A DNA stretch of 64,000 nucleotides from an uncultured Christensenella sp. GTDB lineage: Bacteria; Bacillota; Clostridia; Christensenellales; UBA3700. The DNA is taken from NCBI GenBank assembly GCA_910579785.1, contig CAJTVJ010000002.1, positions 62,001-126,000 on the forward strand. Reading direction: 5' to 3'. Every line of letters begins with the position of its first letter. Position 1 is the stretch's first letter. Under the pieces are notes generated by a model. The model had not been told where the DNA came from and searched no databases. It worked only from the letters and a program-made list of their open reading frames with translations. Both the position numbers and the translations under genes were made by a program. This document shows, in pieces, positions 34,504 to 44,143 of this stretch.

Positions 34504-36447
34504 ATGGAAAGTACTGCCAAAAAATTGGAAATATCCATTGACCTTGGAAGCGACGCGGTCAAGGTCGCGTACGCATATAAAAGCGGCTCGAAGATAAAGT
34601 ACGGCAAGCTTGCTCCGAGAGACATAATGGGGAGCTTTGTCGTGCCTGCCATTGCATATTATGACGAGGACAATATGACTTGGATATTCGGCGAGAGGGT
34701 ATACAAGAATATTGACAAGTCTTTTGCGACGGTAATAAAGATTAAGGCGCTTTTGTCACTGCTTCTCAAAAAGAAGAACAAAGAGCTGAGCAAAAGCAAC
34801 ATGGATCATTATTACAATCGCTGCGACTTTCCCAAGTTTTACTTTCCGAATAAGAAGAAACTGTCGGAGAACTTTGCCGAAGCGGTGAGCGCCGACATGA
34901 CGTTTAAGGCGGACAGAACTCCAAGACAGGTATGCGAGGACTTTTTTGCGTATCTCATCGACGAGACGGTGTTGCCGGCTGTCGAGAGATTGCAGGCGCA
35001 GACCGCGATGAATTTCGGCGAAGTGGAATATTCGGTAGTATATCCCACCAAGGTCGGCAGGGAATATATAGAGGAACTTGGAAGGATAGTGTCGTCGGCA
35101 TGCGGCAAACCTTTGAAGAATATGCTGTCTTCGACAAAGGCGTTGGGGCTTTATGCTTATCACAGAGAGATATTGAAAAAAGGCGAGAGTCTGCTCATAT
35201 TCGATATGGGAGAGCAGGATATATCCGTCGCAAAATTTTCTTTGGGTAACAACGACAATTTGATAATCGACGGCGTGGACGGACACAACGAGCCTATGGA
35301 GCTTGGCGGCAACGACATTGATTACGCGGTGCGCGAGTTCATAGAAGACACCATCGGCGGCAGAGAGACCGTGGGCGCGCCTCACCCAGGAAGCGAGGGA
35401 TATATTGCGGAAAAGGGGCTGCACTCCAAGCAGTTTTTGATGCTCAACGAGATAAAGAAGGCAAAGACAGCGCTATCTCTTGACGATAAGGTGTATGACG
35501 AGGCTTTCCCCGACGGCGTACCAATGTCGATACACAGAGACGTGATGGTGCAGACTGCTATCACAAGAGAGGACTTTTTGAGTTGTATAGGAGTCGAGTC
35601 TTGCGATCATATCGCAAAGGAGATAGTGGATTATATCAAGAGCGAACTTGACAGACGCATCAACAGGGACGTGGAAAAGATAGTCCTCTCTGGCGGAGTC
35701 ATTGAGACGTACGGACTTATAGAATTTATAGAGAGACAGCTGAGAAAGGCGCATTTAGACGTAGAAATTTTTACGTTTGACGATTACGCGACCAAAGACG
35801 ACGGCTTTGTGATACTCTCGCACGAAGATTCTATGTTTGCTCCTGCGGTGGGCGGAGCGATAGTCGCGTTGATGGGCTATGAATTAAAGACGGCAGTCGC
35901 GTTGGCATACGGCACCTGGCTTTTTGGCGTCGTTGGCGGCAGGAAAGAAAAGATATTGGAAATATTCCTCGAAAGAGGCAGGGTGCTGCCTAAGTCGGGC
36001 GGCGAGTACTTTACTACGACGTACGTCAAATATAATAATTGGTCGTCAAGCGTCAAGAACGAAGAGATATTTTCAACTACGCTGGGCGAGCGCGGCGACG
36101 TAATAGGCGAGCCTGGCAGCGAGAAGAGAAGACGGCAGGAGAAGAACATAGACCTCAAAGTCGTCGCAGGCGGAGCCAACAAGGGTGAGATACTTTTTTA
36201 TCACATAGACGGCGCACAGTTGAGGCGAGTGGAGATACAGGGACTGCTGCATTTTAAAGAGGGCGTGAGGATAGACGGAGACGGCAGGGCTACTCCTTTT
36301 ATAGCCAATGATTTGGATAAGAACGGAGTGTACGGCGAGTTGAGTTTTAGATACGTCGGCAGCCGTGTGGTAAAACGTGCGTATTACAAAGACATAATGC
36401 TTAAATTTGCAGGAGTAGACGACTTTGACGTCGAGAACTCGGATTGA
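34504..36447 (+). CDS. Hsp70/actin-fold ATPase, first gene of the eight-gene operon
   Basis: The 647-residue protein has the DnaK-type nucleotide fold. Phosphate-1 is SIDLGSDAVKVAY (11-23), phosphate-2 LIFDMGEQDISVA (231-243), MELGGNDID (265-273) equals the LGGxDFD of Hsp70, LNEIKKAKTALS (314-325) equals EKAKxxLS, and the adenosine motif is VLSGG (394-398). Phosphate-1 and phosphate-2 both depart from the DLGTT and DLGGG of true DnaK, so hydrolysis may be altered. The C-terminal part (about 460-647) is beta-rich and could be a substrate-binding domain, but no J-domain partner is present. It is a cytosolic protein. It probably drives or loads the machine encoded by the seven following genes. 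Confidence 0.8.
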   Translation: MESTAKKLEISIDLGSDAVKVAYAYKSGSKIKYGKLAPRDIMGSFVVPAIAYYDEDNMTWIFGERVYKNIDKSFATVIKIKALLSLLLKKKNKELSKSNMDHYYNRCDFPKFYFPNKKKLSENFAEAVSADMTFKADRTPRQVCEDFFAYLIDETVLPAVERLQAQTAMNFGEVEYSVVYPTKVGREYIEELGRIVSSACGKPLKNMLSSTKALGLYAYHREILKKGESLLIFDMGEQDISVAKFSLGNNDNLIIDGVDGHNEPMELGGNDIDYAVREFIEDTIGGRETVGAPHPGSEGYIAEKGLHSKQFLMLNEIKKAKTALSLDDKVYDEAFPDGVPMSIHRDVMVQTAITREDFLSCIGVESCDHIAKEIVDYIKSELDRRINRDVEKIVLSGGVIETYGLIEFIERQLRKAHLDVEIFTFDDYATKDDGFVILSHEDSMFAPAVGGAIVALMGYELKTAVALAYGTWLFGVVGGRKEKILEIFLERGRVLPKSGGEYFTTTYVKYNNWSSSVKNEEIFSTTLGERGDVIGEPGSEKRRRQEKNIDLKVVAGGANKGEILFYHIDGAQLRRVEIQGLLHFKEGVRIDGDGRATPFIANDLDKNGVYGELSFRYVGSRVVKRAYYKDIMLKFAGVDDFDVENSD

Positions 36448-36460
36448 TACGGAGGGCAAG

Positions 36461-39268
36461 ATGAATAAAAAATATACTTTAAAGTGCAGCGGAGGGGCGT
36501 TTGAAAAAGACGTACAGCGGTCAAAGATAGCCGGTGAAGTACGTCCGTTTGACGCAAAGATGGCAGAGCTGACCAAGTGCGCGGAAGAGCTTGACAGGTA
36601 CGACGACTTTGCAGAACTTAAAATCAAACCCGACGTATACAAAAATCAAGGCGGCAAATACGGCATCGTGCCATTGGCGGACAAAGGCGGTCAGACGCTG
36701 TTGCGCGGGCAGCAATCGGCGGTGACGGTGTTTTTAAAAGAGCTGAGAGGCTTTGGACTTTTGGCTGACGTAGTGGGAAGCGGCAAGACTTTTGAGGCTT
36801 GTGCCGTACTCAGCGAACTTGCGGTGAGAGGAAAGATGCGGTCATTGCTGCTTGTCGTTCCGTCGCAGGTATACGACAGCTGGATCAACGTGTTGGAGAA
36901 TCTTTTCGGATTAGGCGAGGGCGTACTGCTCAAAGTCAAAGATCCTGATTTCGGAGAGTGCGACAGCGTGTTGGACGGATACGTTCAAAGACCAAAAAGA
37001 CCCGTGATAGTCAAGACAGAAGACTTTGTCAAATGGAAAGAAGGACAGATTTCCGACGTGCTTTTTGACGTGGTTGTCGTCGACGAAGCGCATCACCTGT
37101 GCACGGAAGAGGGAGAGTACGCCAAGGCAATGAAGCTGCTCTCAATGCTCATGGTGACAAAGAAAAAAGCCAATTCCACTTATTGTGTGCTGCTTTCGGC
37201 AACGCCGCACTCGGGCAACCTTGACAAGATGTTCAGACTGTGGTATTTCATACGCTGTAAGGGCGGTAATCCAGACGACTTTGACGTCAAAGACGACAAG
37301 GACCGTACGGCGGATTATAAAAAAGAAAAAGAGTATTACAGACTCAACGTATGCCGCGGAGCCAACACAGTGTCGGAGTTTATCACAGCAGTAAAGCAAT
37401 TTGAGATAGACAACAATTTCAAATCGGCATTCCATGAGTATTTGAAGAAAAAGGGAGAGCTTAGCAAGTGGAACAGCTATTCTCTCGGAGAGAAGCAAGT
37501 TGCGCGCGAAGAATTTCTTGACGAGAACGACGACGTGCGTCAAGAGGTGTTGAGAAGAGTCGCAGGAGCATACCACAACGGCGTGTTGAGAACGATAATG
37601 ATACGCCAGCCCAATGAGCTTAGCAAGTCGAGATTTGTATACAACCGCTATTTCTTCCCTACGAATACGTCGTTGAAAGTCTTGGATACGGTTGACGTCA
37701 ACGGCAAATCTATAAGAGTGCATTTGGACAATATAAACACGTCGCAGGCAATAGAGAGCGGCGGAGAGTTCTATTCGCTCAAAGGTTATTCCGAAGAGCA
37801 TTGCCGTCACGACAATTCGCAAGAGGCGTATGCCGAGGTGTTGGTGTCCAAGATATTGGGCAAACTCGGCTCCTTTGACGACACGGATATATTTGATAAA
37901 CAAAACTCCCAAAAATATTATTGGGAACAATTTGAGAGAAAGACAGTCGCCGAGAGCAACAACAAATTTATCTTTATGCCGGCAGTAGCCGACAGCTTTG
38001 AATATAAACTCAAAGAGGCTAAGGAGATACTTGCTCAGCATAAAGACGAGCGTGTGCTGATGTTCTTTGATTACGATCTGCCGAGGACCAGCAAGGGGTA
38101 CAGACAGTGGAACAAGGTCATAGAGGCTTTTGAAAACGACGCTGACATCAAAGGCAGAGTTATTGTCGGCACGGCTGAGGAAAAGGATAAGAACGTCAAG
38201 AAGTTTTTGCAGAAATCCGACGCGATACTCATCGTCACCGACCCGGCATTTACAGAGGGCGTCAACTTGCAAGACAGCAGGATAATCATCAACTTCCAAG
38301 TCACCCCCGACCCTCTTGCGATGGATCAGAGGATAGGTCGAGTATTCAGACTTGGACAGTCGAGCGACGTCAAGATATACTCGCTGGCGGATATGAATAA
38401 GCTTGAAGGCTTTGCGCTTGCATATTTCAACAGCATAGGTTTGATATCCAGCAACAGCGGTGACGCGACGATCATAGCAGGCAGTAACAATGAAAGAATG
38501 GTCGCATTGCGCTGTCCGGCGTGCGGCAAAGTCGCGCTGTATACCAAAGAGGACTACGAAATCGCCAAGAAAAAGGGCGAGCTGTATTGTTTCAGCGACA
38601 GAAAGATATGCTGTCTCGACAACGAAAAAGGCACGCTCATGGAAGAAATCAACGTCTATGAATTCAAATGTATGAGTTGTTCGACGACATTCTCGCGCAG
38701 CGTGGGCGAGGGCGGATATAAGTGTATATCCAAAAACAACGACGACAGAGGCACTATGTGCAGCAGCGGACTGCCTGGCGACAGGGAGTACTATTGTTCA
38801 AAGATATGCGCGATGAGACATTGCAGCAGATTCAAGGGCGAGTTTAAGGGCAGGTGCAAAGTGCTCAAAGCATATGAGGAAAATCCCAATATCGCGTCTT
38901 CCGACTTGCAGATAATATGCGCCAAGTGCGAATATAGGGCGGAGTGTCCGTCAAGATGCAGATACGGCATAGGCAAGGCGAGTATCGAGGGATGTAGCTC
39001 TTGCAGATTTGCAGAATGTTCGCCAAAACCTTATTCAATAGTCTTTGACGAAAAGTGGTCTGCAAAATGTCCGATATGCGAGCAGAGAGGCGACAAGGGA
39101 CGTCTATATCCTGTGGTTGCAAGGACGTTTGCCGCATTTATAAGAGCCGCATGGGACTTCAAGCACGACGGCGGAGAGTCGTTCTGCAATAATCTTATGA
39201 AAGAAGCCAGCAAGGTTGCGGACATCAAGGCTATATTGTCTATGGACGATATGGCAGACAGGAGGTAA
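36461..39268 (+). CDS. RapA-like SNF2 ATPase with cysteine-rich C-terminal region
   Basis: About 935 residues from ATG 36461, after GGAGGG; a longer in-frame start would overlap the previous gene. SNF2 motifs are all present: ADVVGSGKT (102-110), DEAH (208-211), LLSATPHSG (244-252), FTEGVNLQ (597-604) and QRIGRVFRLGQ (623-633). The ATPHSG and QRIGR pattern is closest to RapA/HepA, which moves RNA polymerase on DNA. Residues about 684-905 hold many CxxC pairs (CPACG, CMSC, CAKC, CSSC, CPIC), likely several zinc ribbons. The product should translocate on double-stranded nucleic acid or remodel a nucleic-acid-bound complex. The gap to the first gene is 13 bp. Confidence 0.85.
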   Translation: MNKKYTLKCSGGAFEKDVQRSKIAGEVRPFDAKMAELTKCAEELDRYDDFAELKIKPDVYKNQGGKYGIVPLADKGGQTLLRGQQSAVTVFLKELRGFGLLADVVGSGKTFEACAVLSELAVRGKMRSLLLVVPSQVYDSWINVLENLFGLGEGVLLKVKDPDFGECDSVLDGYVQRPKRPVIVKTEDFVKWKEGQISDVLFDVVVVDEAHHLCTEEGEYAKAMKLLSMLMVTKKKANSTYCVLLSATPHSGNLDKMFRLWYFIRCKGGNPDDFDVKDDKDRTADYKKEKEYYRLNVCRGANTVSEFITAVKQFEIDNNFKSAFHEYLKKKGELSKWNSYSLGEKQVAREEFLDENDDVRQEVLRRVAGAYHNGVLRTIMIRQPNELSKSRFVYNRYFFPTNTSLKVLDTVDVNGKSIRVHLDNINTSQAIESGGEFYSLKGYSEEHCRHDNSQEAYAEVLVSKILGKLGSFDDTDIFDKQNSQKYYWEQFERKTVAESNNKFIFMPAVADSFEYKLKEAKEILAQHKDERVLMFFDYDLPRTSKGYRQWNKVIEAFENDADIKGRVIVGTAEEKDKNVKKFLQKSDAILIVTDPAFTEGVNLQDSRIIINFQVTPDPLAMDQRIGRVFRLGQSSDVKIYSLADMNKLEGFALAYFNSIGLISSNSGDATIIAGSNNERMVALRCPACGKVALYTKEDYEIAKKKGELYCFSDRKICCLDNEKGTLMEEINVYEFKCMSCSTTFSRSVGEGGYKCISKNNDDRGTMCSSGLPGDREYYCSKICAMRHCSRFKGEFKGRCKVLKAYEENPNIASSDLQIICAKCEYRAECPSRCRYGIGKASIEGCSSCRFAECSPKPYSIVFDEKWSAKCPICEQRGDKGRLYPVVARTFAAFIRAAWDFKHDGGESFCNNLMKEASKVADIKAILSMDDMADRR

Positions 39269-39269
39269 T

Positions 39270-40934
39270 ATGGCGAAGATACATATCGGAAGCGAATATT
39301 GCAAGACATTCGACAGTATTGCAAAGCTTTATAAAGAGGGCTGCGTCGAAGAGGGAGTCATCATCCGTATCGACGGAGACAAGATAGTCACGCCGTCGCA
39401 TGAATTCGTGCTGTCTAGGAACAGGACTATCAAAAACGACGCGGAGAAAGCCGCTGTGATCAACGACAGCGGAGCGTCTTGGTTTGGCGCGTTTAGGGGC
39501 GAGAAGTTTAAAAACAACACCGCAGAGTGGCTGATGTTTGTCGAGACGATAAAGGAGCATTTTCGCCGTAATTATTCGGTGTTGGAATATTATCCTAGGA
39601 CGGAAGCCATATCTCAGGAATATATTGACAGACAGATAAAGAAGATAAACAACGTACTTAATTGTTTTTATAAAGATTACGTATTTGAGGTGCGCAGAGG
39701 CAGCGAGAAGGAAGGCACTGACGACGTATACGGCGCTTCTTTCAGAATGGAGATAACAGACGGTACGGGAGAAGCCGTGCCGGTACTCGGCAAGATTTAT
39801 TTCCGCAAGGTCAAAGGCGGATTTGCGCCGTATCGCAGCGACGAAGCCGAGCTGATAGACAGTCAGATAACAAGTGATTTCGACGAGGGCGCAAAGAGAG
39901 AGGGAACAACGCAAAACAGCGCGGCTTTGACGGATATCGTCGTCAATGCACTCGACAATCTTGTCAACGGGTCAGACAGCGATATATCCGCCAATTTAGT
40001 ATTTACCGACCCGACCGATAAGCTTGCCGTCGAGCGTATGGTAGACAAAGGTCCCAACGAAAAGGTTGACCTCACGTGCCAGAGTATGTCGCTTATCAAC
40101 ATATCGCATTTTAAGTGGCGCAATGACAATTACGATATTTTGCTTGGAGGAAAAGTCGTGCTAAAAGCATTGATGGGCATAGGCGACAGACTGACTTTGA
40201 GTTGCAACTCCTGCGCGGCTAAGAGCGTGCTTGTCGATTCCAATAGAATAAAACTAAGATTAGACGGACAGATGAAGAGCGTCAATATCAACGCGGATAT
40301 GAGCGATTTGAATTTGACGGAGAATGCCATTGAAATTATCAATGAAAGCGGCTTGTTCTCCGACCATATCAAACTTATTTCCTGCAACGAAAACGCCCGT
40401 CTTGCAGGCGTATGCAGAAGATATGTGTGCGCGGAAGAGATGATAAAGATAGAGAGCGGACAGGGTAAAAACAAGAGGTATATCTATAAGTGCAAGCACT
40501 GTCCTCATCCCGAGGTCATATTCAAATGCGACGACGGTGTGATACGTTATACCAAGGACTTGGTATTTGTCAGAGACGCAATGACTTTGAGACCTGCCAA
40601 CGAGAGCGTGACTTGCTCTTGCTGCGGAAGAGTTTATACCAAGATAAACTCAAAAAAGAGCTATCTATGCGATTTCTGCAAAGTCACAGACAGCGGACTT
40701 GACAGCCTCGACGAAGCTGAATATAAGCAGGGCAACAGGCTATACAGAAAGTACAGCGGAATGTTGCCGCTTGCAGGCAGGATATTGAGATCAAAAGATA
40801 AAAAGTATTGCAAAGAGGACGAAGACTGCATCATGTTTATAGTAGGAAGCGAAGTGTATATCTTCAACAAGGACGAGGCAAGCGATAGCGGCTTTCTCAA
40901 AAATCCTCAACGTAAGATAGGAGGTGCGCAATGA
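39270..40934 (+). CDS. Zinc-ribbon protein of unknown function
   Basis: A 554-residue soluble protein. The ATG is one base after the helicase stop, with AGGAGGT overlapping that stop. The N-terminal and middle parts are mixed alpha/beta and I do not recognise them. Cysteine pairs at about 323-326, 425-428, 465-468 and 483-486 (CNSC, CKHC, CSCC, CDFC) suggest zinc-binding knuckles, similar in style to the helicase tail, so the two may contact each other or the same nucleic acid. Its last codons overlap the next start by 4 bp (ATGA). Confidence 0.6.
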   Translation: MAKIHIGSEYCKTFDSIAKLYKEGCVEEGVIIRIDGDKIVTPSHEFVLSRNRTIKNDAEKAAVINDSGASWFGAFRGEKFKNNTAEWLMFVETIKEHFRRNYSVLEYYPRTEAISQEYIDRQIKKINNVLNCFYKDYVFEVRRGSEKEGTDDVYGASFRMEITDGTGEAVPVLGKIYFRKVKGGFAPYRSDEAELIDSQITSDFDEGAKREGTTQNSAALTDIVVNALDNLVNGSDSDISANLVFTDPTDKLAVERMVDKGPNEKVDLTCQSMSLINISHFKWRNDNYDILLGGKVVLKALMGIGDRLTLSCNSCAAKSVLVDSNRIKLRLDGQMKSVNINADMSDLNLTENAIEIINESGLFSDHIKLISCNENARLAGVCRRYVCAEEMIKIESGQGKNKRYIYKCKHCPHPEVIFKCDDGVIRYTKDLVFVRDAMTLRPANESVTCSCCGRVYTKINSKKSYLCDFCKVTDSGLDSLDEAEYKQGNRLYRKYSGMLPLAGRILRSKDKKYCKEDEDCIMFIVGSEVYIFNKDEASDSGFLKNPQRKIGGAQ

Positions 40935-43900
40935 GACGTAACGGTATGTTTTCAACAACAGAGAATATAGATTATTCTCCGTCGACGGTCAAGACTTTCG
41001 GCGGCAAAAAGCTATTTTTGCTGATACTCTCGTCATTAGCGGCAGTCAGCGATTTTATCAGTATGATAATATTCGCAGTCGCAGGCTACGGCGGTATAAT
41101 TGCGGTGCCGATACTTTTGCTTGTGCTTGACGCCTTATTTATCGTAGGGATATGTTTTTCCAATTTCCGATTTAAATATGCGCTTGGCATATGGATAAGT
41201 TATATACTTTTTGCCGTGATATTGCTCTCTTTCATATCTATGACGGGATCAGATAGATACGTCGTTATGACCACGGCTGCGATTGCTGTCAATACACTGG
41301 CGCATATCGTGCTTTTTGCGGCGATAATATTTGCAGGTATCTTTCCGTTGCTTAAAAGCAGCAAAAAGATAAAGGCGGTCATGATTGCAGTTACTGCGGC
41401 CGCTGCGATTGCAATGTTTGCCTTCACCGTATTTTTCTCTATCAACGGATATTTCGGTCAAGGTTTTGTTGCCGAATACAGAGTGGTCAAATATCAATAT
41501 CAAGAAAAAGGCGATTGCTATATCGCATATTCCATAGAGCCGGGCAGAGGCAGAAAGGTCTTGATACCCGAAGAGTTCAACGGCAAGCCGGTTGTGGGAA
41601 TAAACAGCAGTATATTTGCAGAAACAAGCATAGACGACATATGTTTGCAGAGCAAGCAAAAGCTGCCCATCATCTCGCAATGGGATTTATCGTCCAACTT
41701 TAACAGCAATTTGAGGATAGGAGTAGACAAGGAGCTTATCGACGCTTACAGGCAAGATAATATTGAGAAAAGTCTGCAATTTGTCAATAATCTATACCCC
41801 TGCAATTTGGCTGACGACGAGACGTATATCACCTTTGCATACGACAATTATGACTCTCTTGTGCAGTTGGTGCCGACTTGGATAGGCAAGAAAGGCGAGA
41901 CTTTTGATATGTCGTATGCCGACGACGTCGAATTTTTTAAGCATATGGACCAAAGCGACGTCGCAGACCTCATATGGTGTTGGGAAAACAACAACGCCAA
42001 GGTTTTAAGAGGTTTTAAAGACTCAAAGGGTTATTTCCTGCAAGGACTCAAAGTCAACGACAGTATTCAAAAGGTTGCCGTTGAATTCGACAGTGTGTTC
42101 AAGGCGACGGTAGAGGAAGACAACGACGACCTTTACGAGCCGTCGGACGATTTTAAGACAACGAAATTGGACGGCAAGAGTTATGACAACCGCTTTGTCA
42201 CAGTCAATACGGTCGACGATATGACAGCCGAACTTCAAAGAGAGGGCTTTAATTTAACGTGGAATTACAGATCGCAACACGACTATATTGATTTGGAAAG
42301 CTTACGTCCCGTATTGGAGAATGAAGAGAGCAATTATTACAACAGAAATAGCAAAAAGAGCTTTAAAATTCAGCCGGTTTGGGAACTGCGCGGAGCGACT
42401 GATTTGCTCATCTCCGCCAATCAAGACAGTTACGTATACGGCGACGATGTCAAATTGAGCGCCAGCGCAAAGGCGCCCAATGCCGATTGCGTGCTTGAAT
42501 ACAGATGGGGCATAATGCTTTTCGATCAATCGTATAAGGGCAAAGATTACGTTATGACCAACGTGCATCCCGACCAAAGCGGCACTTATTATTTAAATGT
42601 GATAGCAAGTTCCGACAAGACGTCATTGACGTCTAGGGAGATGATCAGCAAAGATATTGTCATAAATAAAAAGTCTTTGAACATTACCTGGTATCAGCCC
42701 GAAGATATGGTATTTGACGGGCAGACAAAGACGTTGACGTTCAGCAGCGGCGCCGGCGAGTTGATAAACAACGACAATTTGGGCAGCGAGTATGCGACGG
42801 CGGATAATTTGACCAATACCAACGCAGGAAATTATGTTGCTTCCATCACTCTTAAAAACGGGCTTGAAGAGAAATATCAAATTGTTGTCGGCGGCAACTA
42901 TTCATATGCGATATTGCCCCGTCCTGTCGAAGCAGTCTGGACTGTCGGCGATTACGTCTACAACGGATCGTATCAAGGACCTTCCATAGACGCGAAAGAT
43001 ATCAACGGAATGTCGTTGGGGCTGATACTGGTCAATTTCAACAAGATCAATGCAGGCAGATATACGGCAATAGCAACATCCGCGGACACCAATTACAAAA
43101 TAAGCAATTCGACTCACGTATATGAGATACAGAAAAAGAGCGCGAGCGTATCTTGGGGAGCATTAAATCTTGTCTATTCAGGAAGCGGTCAGCATCCAAG
43201 CGTAGCCAGCTTGGTCGGCATGGTGCAGGGCGACGACAAAGTGCTTTCCACGCTGATATACAGAGGTTACGAGACCAACGTCAATGCAGGAGAGGGATAT
43301 AAAGTGACGGTCGAGCTGCCTGCCAACAGCAACTATAAATTTGACACGCTGCAATCGACGGTGTATAATATATTCAAGCGCGTTATCACGGCGCAGTGGA
43401 ATTCTGCGCGCACCTTTGAATACAACGGCAGGGAGCAAAACGCGACGGTATCGTCGTTTAGCAATATCGTACAAAGCGACGCGCAAAGCGTGATATCTTC
43501 TCTTATATACGGCGGCAAAGAGATCAACGTAGGCAGCAATTACACAACGACGGCGCAGCTTTCTCAACAGGCGAGTGCCAACTATGAAGCGCTGGGTATG
43601 TCGTGCAACTTCTCGATAGACAAGAGAGAGATCTTCGCGGTATGGGGAGGGACCAACTTTGTATATGACGGCTTGTCGCATATTCCAAGCGTGGTTTCGT
43701 TGCAGAACGTCGTTGAGCAAGACAGGGCTGAGGTTGTCGGCGGATTGAAATATACCGGCGCAAAGGTCAACGCAGGCGAGAATTATATTGCTACTGCGAC
43801 ATTGAGCGACAGCAGTCAGCGCAACTATAAGCTGACGAATACGACTTGTAAATTTAATATAGAAAAGGCGCAGGCAAACGCGGTATGGAGCGAAGTCTCG

Positions 43901-44143
43901 ATCAGGGACGGCAAGGTGATACCGCCTGCGCTAGTAATAAGCGGCACAGCGTATGACGGAGAGGTGAGCGTTGTGAGATATACGTATCGCAATTCTGACG
44001 GACAGATTGTCTCGTCTATTCCTGCCGCAAACGGCGTGTATACAGTATACGTCGAGATATCGAGCGACAATTTCAAATTGTCGGGCTTGCAAAAGACTTT
44101 CACTGTCAGCGGAATTTCCGGCGGTGCAAAGGAGGTGGCATAA
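40931..44143 (+). CDS. Large membrane protein with LRR-like and MBG-type repeats
   Basis: A 1070-residue protein with five predicted membrane helices in the first 172 residues (about 27-50, 54-76, 82-104, 112-140, 147-171). Next comes a BspA-like leucine-rich segment (KVLIPEEFNGKPVVGINSSI, about 209-228), an unassigned region, and from about residue 575 a series of five to six MBG-type Ig-like repeats with recurring AVW...FVYDG or FEYNG and NAG-Y-A phrases. The repeats should face outside. MBG repeats are typical of surface adhesins, so finding one translationally coupled (ATGA overlap) to zinc-ribbon and helicase genes is unusual. It is likely the envelope anchor of the system. Confidence 0.75.
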   Translation: MRRNGMFSTTENIDYSPSTVKTFGGKKLFLLILSSLAAVSDFISMIIFAVAGYGGIIAVPILLLVLDALFIVGICFSNFRFKYALGIWISYILFAVILLSFISMTGSDRYVVMTTAAIAVNTLAHIVLFAAIIFAGIFPLLKSSKKIKAVMIAVTAAAAIAMFAFTVFFSINGYFGQGFVAEYRVVKYQYQEKGDCYIAYSIEPGRGRKVLIPEEFNGKPVVGINSSIFAETSIDDICLQSKQKLPIISQWDLSSNFNSNLRIGVDKELIDAYRQDNIEKSLQFVNNLYPCNLADDETYITFAYDNYDSLVQLVPTWIGKKGETFDMSYADDVEFFKHMDQSDVADLIWCWENNNAKVLRGFKDSKGYFLQGLKVNDSIQKVAVEFDSVFKATVEEDNDDLYEPSDDFKTTKLDGKSYDNRFVTVNTVDDMTAELQREGFNLTWNYRSQHDYIDLESLRPVLENEESNYYNRNSKKSFKIQPVWELRGATDLLISANQDSYVYGDDVKLSASAKAPNADCVLEYRWGIMLFDQSYKGKDYVMTNVHPDQSGTYYLNVIASSDKTSLTSREMISKDIVINKKSLNITWYQPEDMVFDGQTKTLTFSSGAGELINNDNLGSEYATADNLTNTNAGNYVASITLKNGLEEKYQIVVGGNYSYAILPRPVEAVWTVGDYVYNGSYQGPSIDAKDINGMSLGLILVNFNKINAGRYTAIATSADTNYKISNSTHVYEIQKKSASVSWGALNLVYSGSGQHPSVASLVGMVQGDDKVLSTLIYRGYETNVNAGEGYKVTVELPANSNYKFDTLQSTVYNIFKRVITAQWNSARTFEYNGREQNATVSSFSNIVQSDAQSVISSLIYGGKEINVGSNYTTTAQLSQQASANYEALGMSCNFSIDKREIFAVWGGTNFVYDGLSHIPSVVSLQNVVEQDRAEVVGGLKYTGAKVNAGENYIATATLSDSSQRNYKLTNTTCKFNIEKAQANAVWSEVSIRDGKVIPPALVISGTAYDGEVSVVRYTYRNSDGQIVSSIPAANGVYTVYVEISSDNFKLSGLQKTFTVSGISGGAKEVA

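Noticed and set aside
37142..38299. A 385-codon minus-strand ORF inside the SNF2 gene
   Set aside because: It covers the motif-bearing helicase core on the other strand and has no start signal; a shadow ORF.
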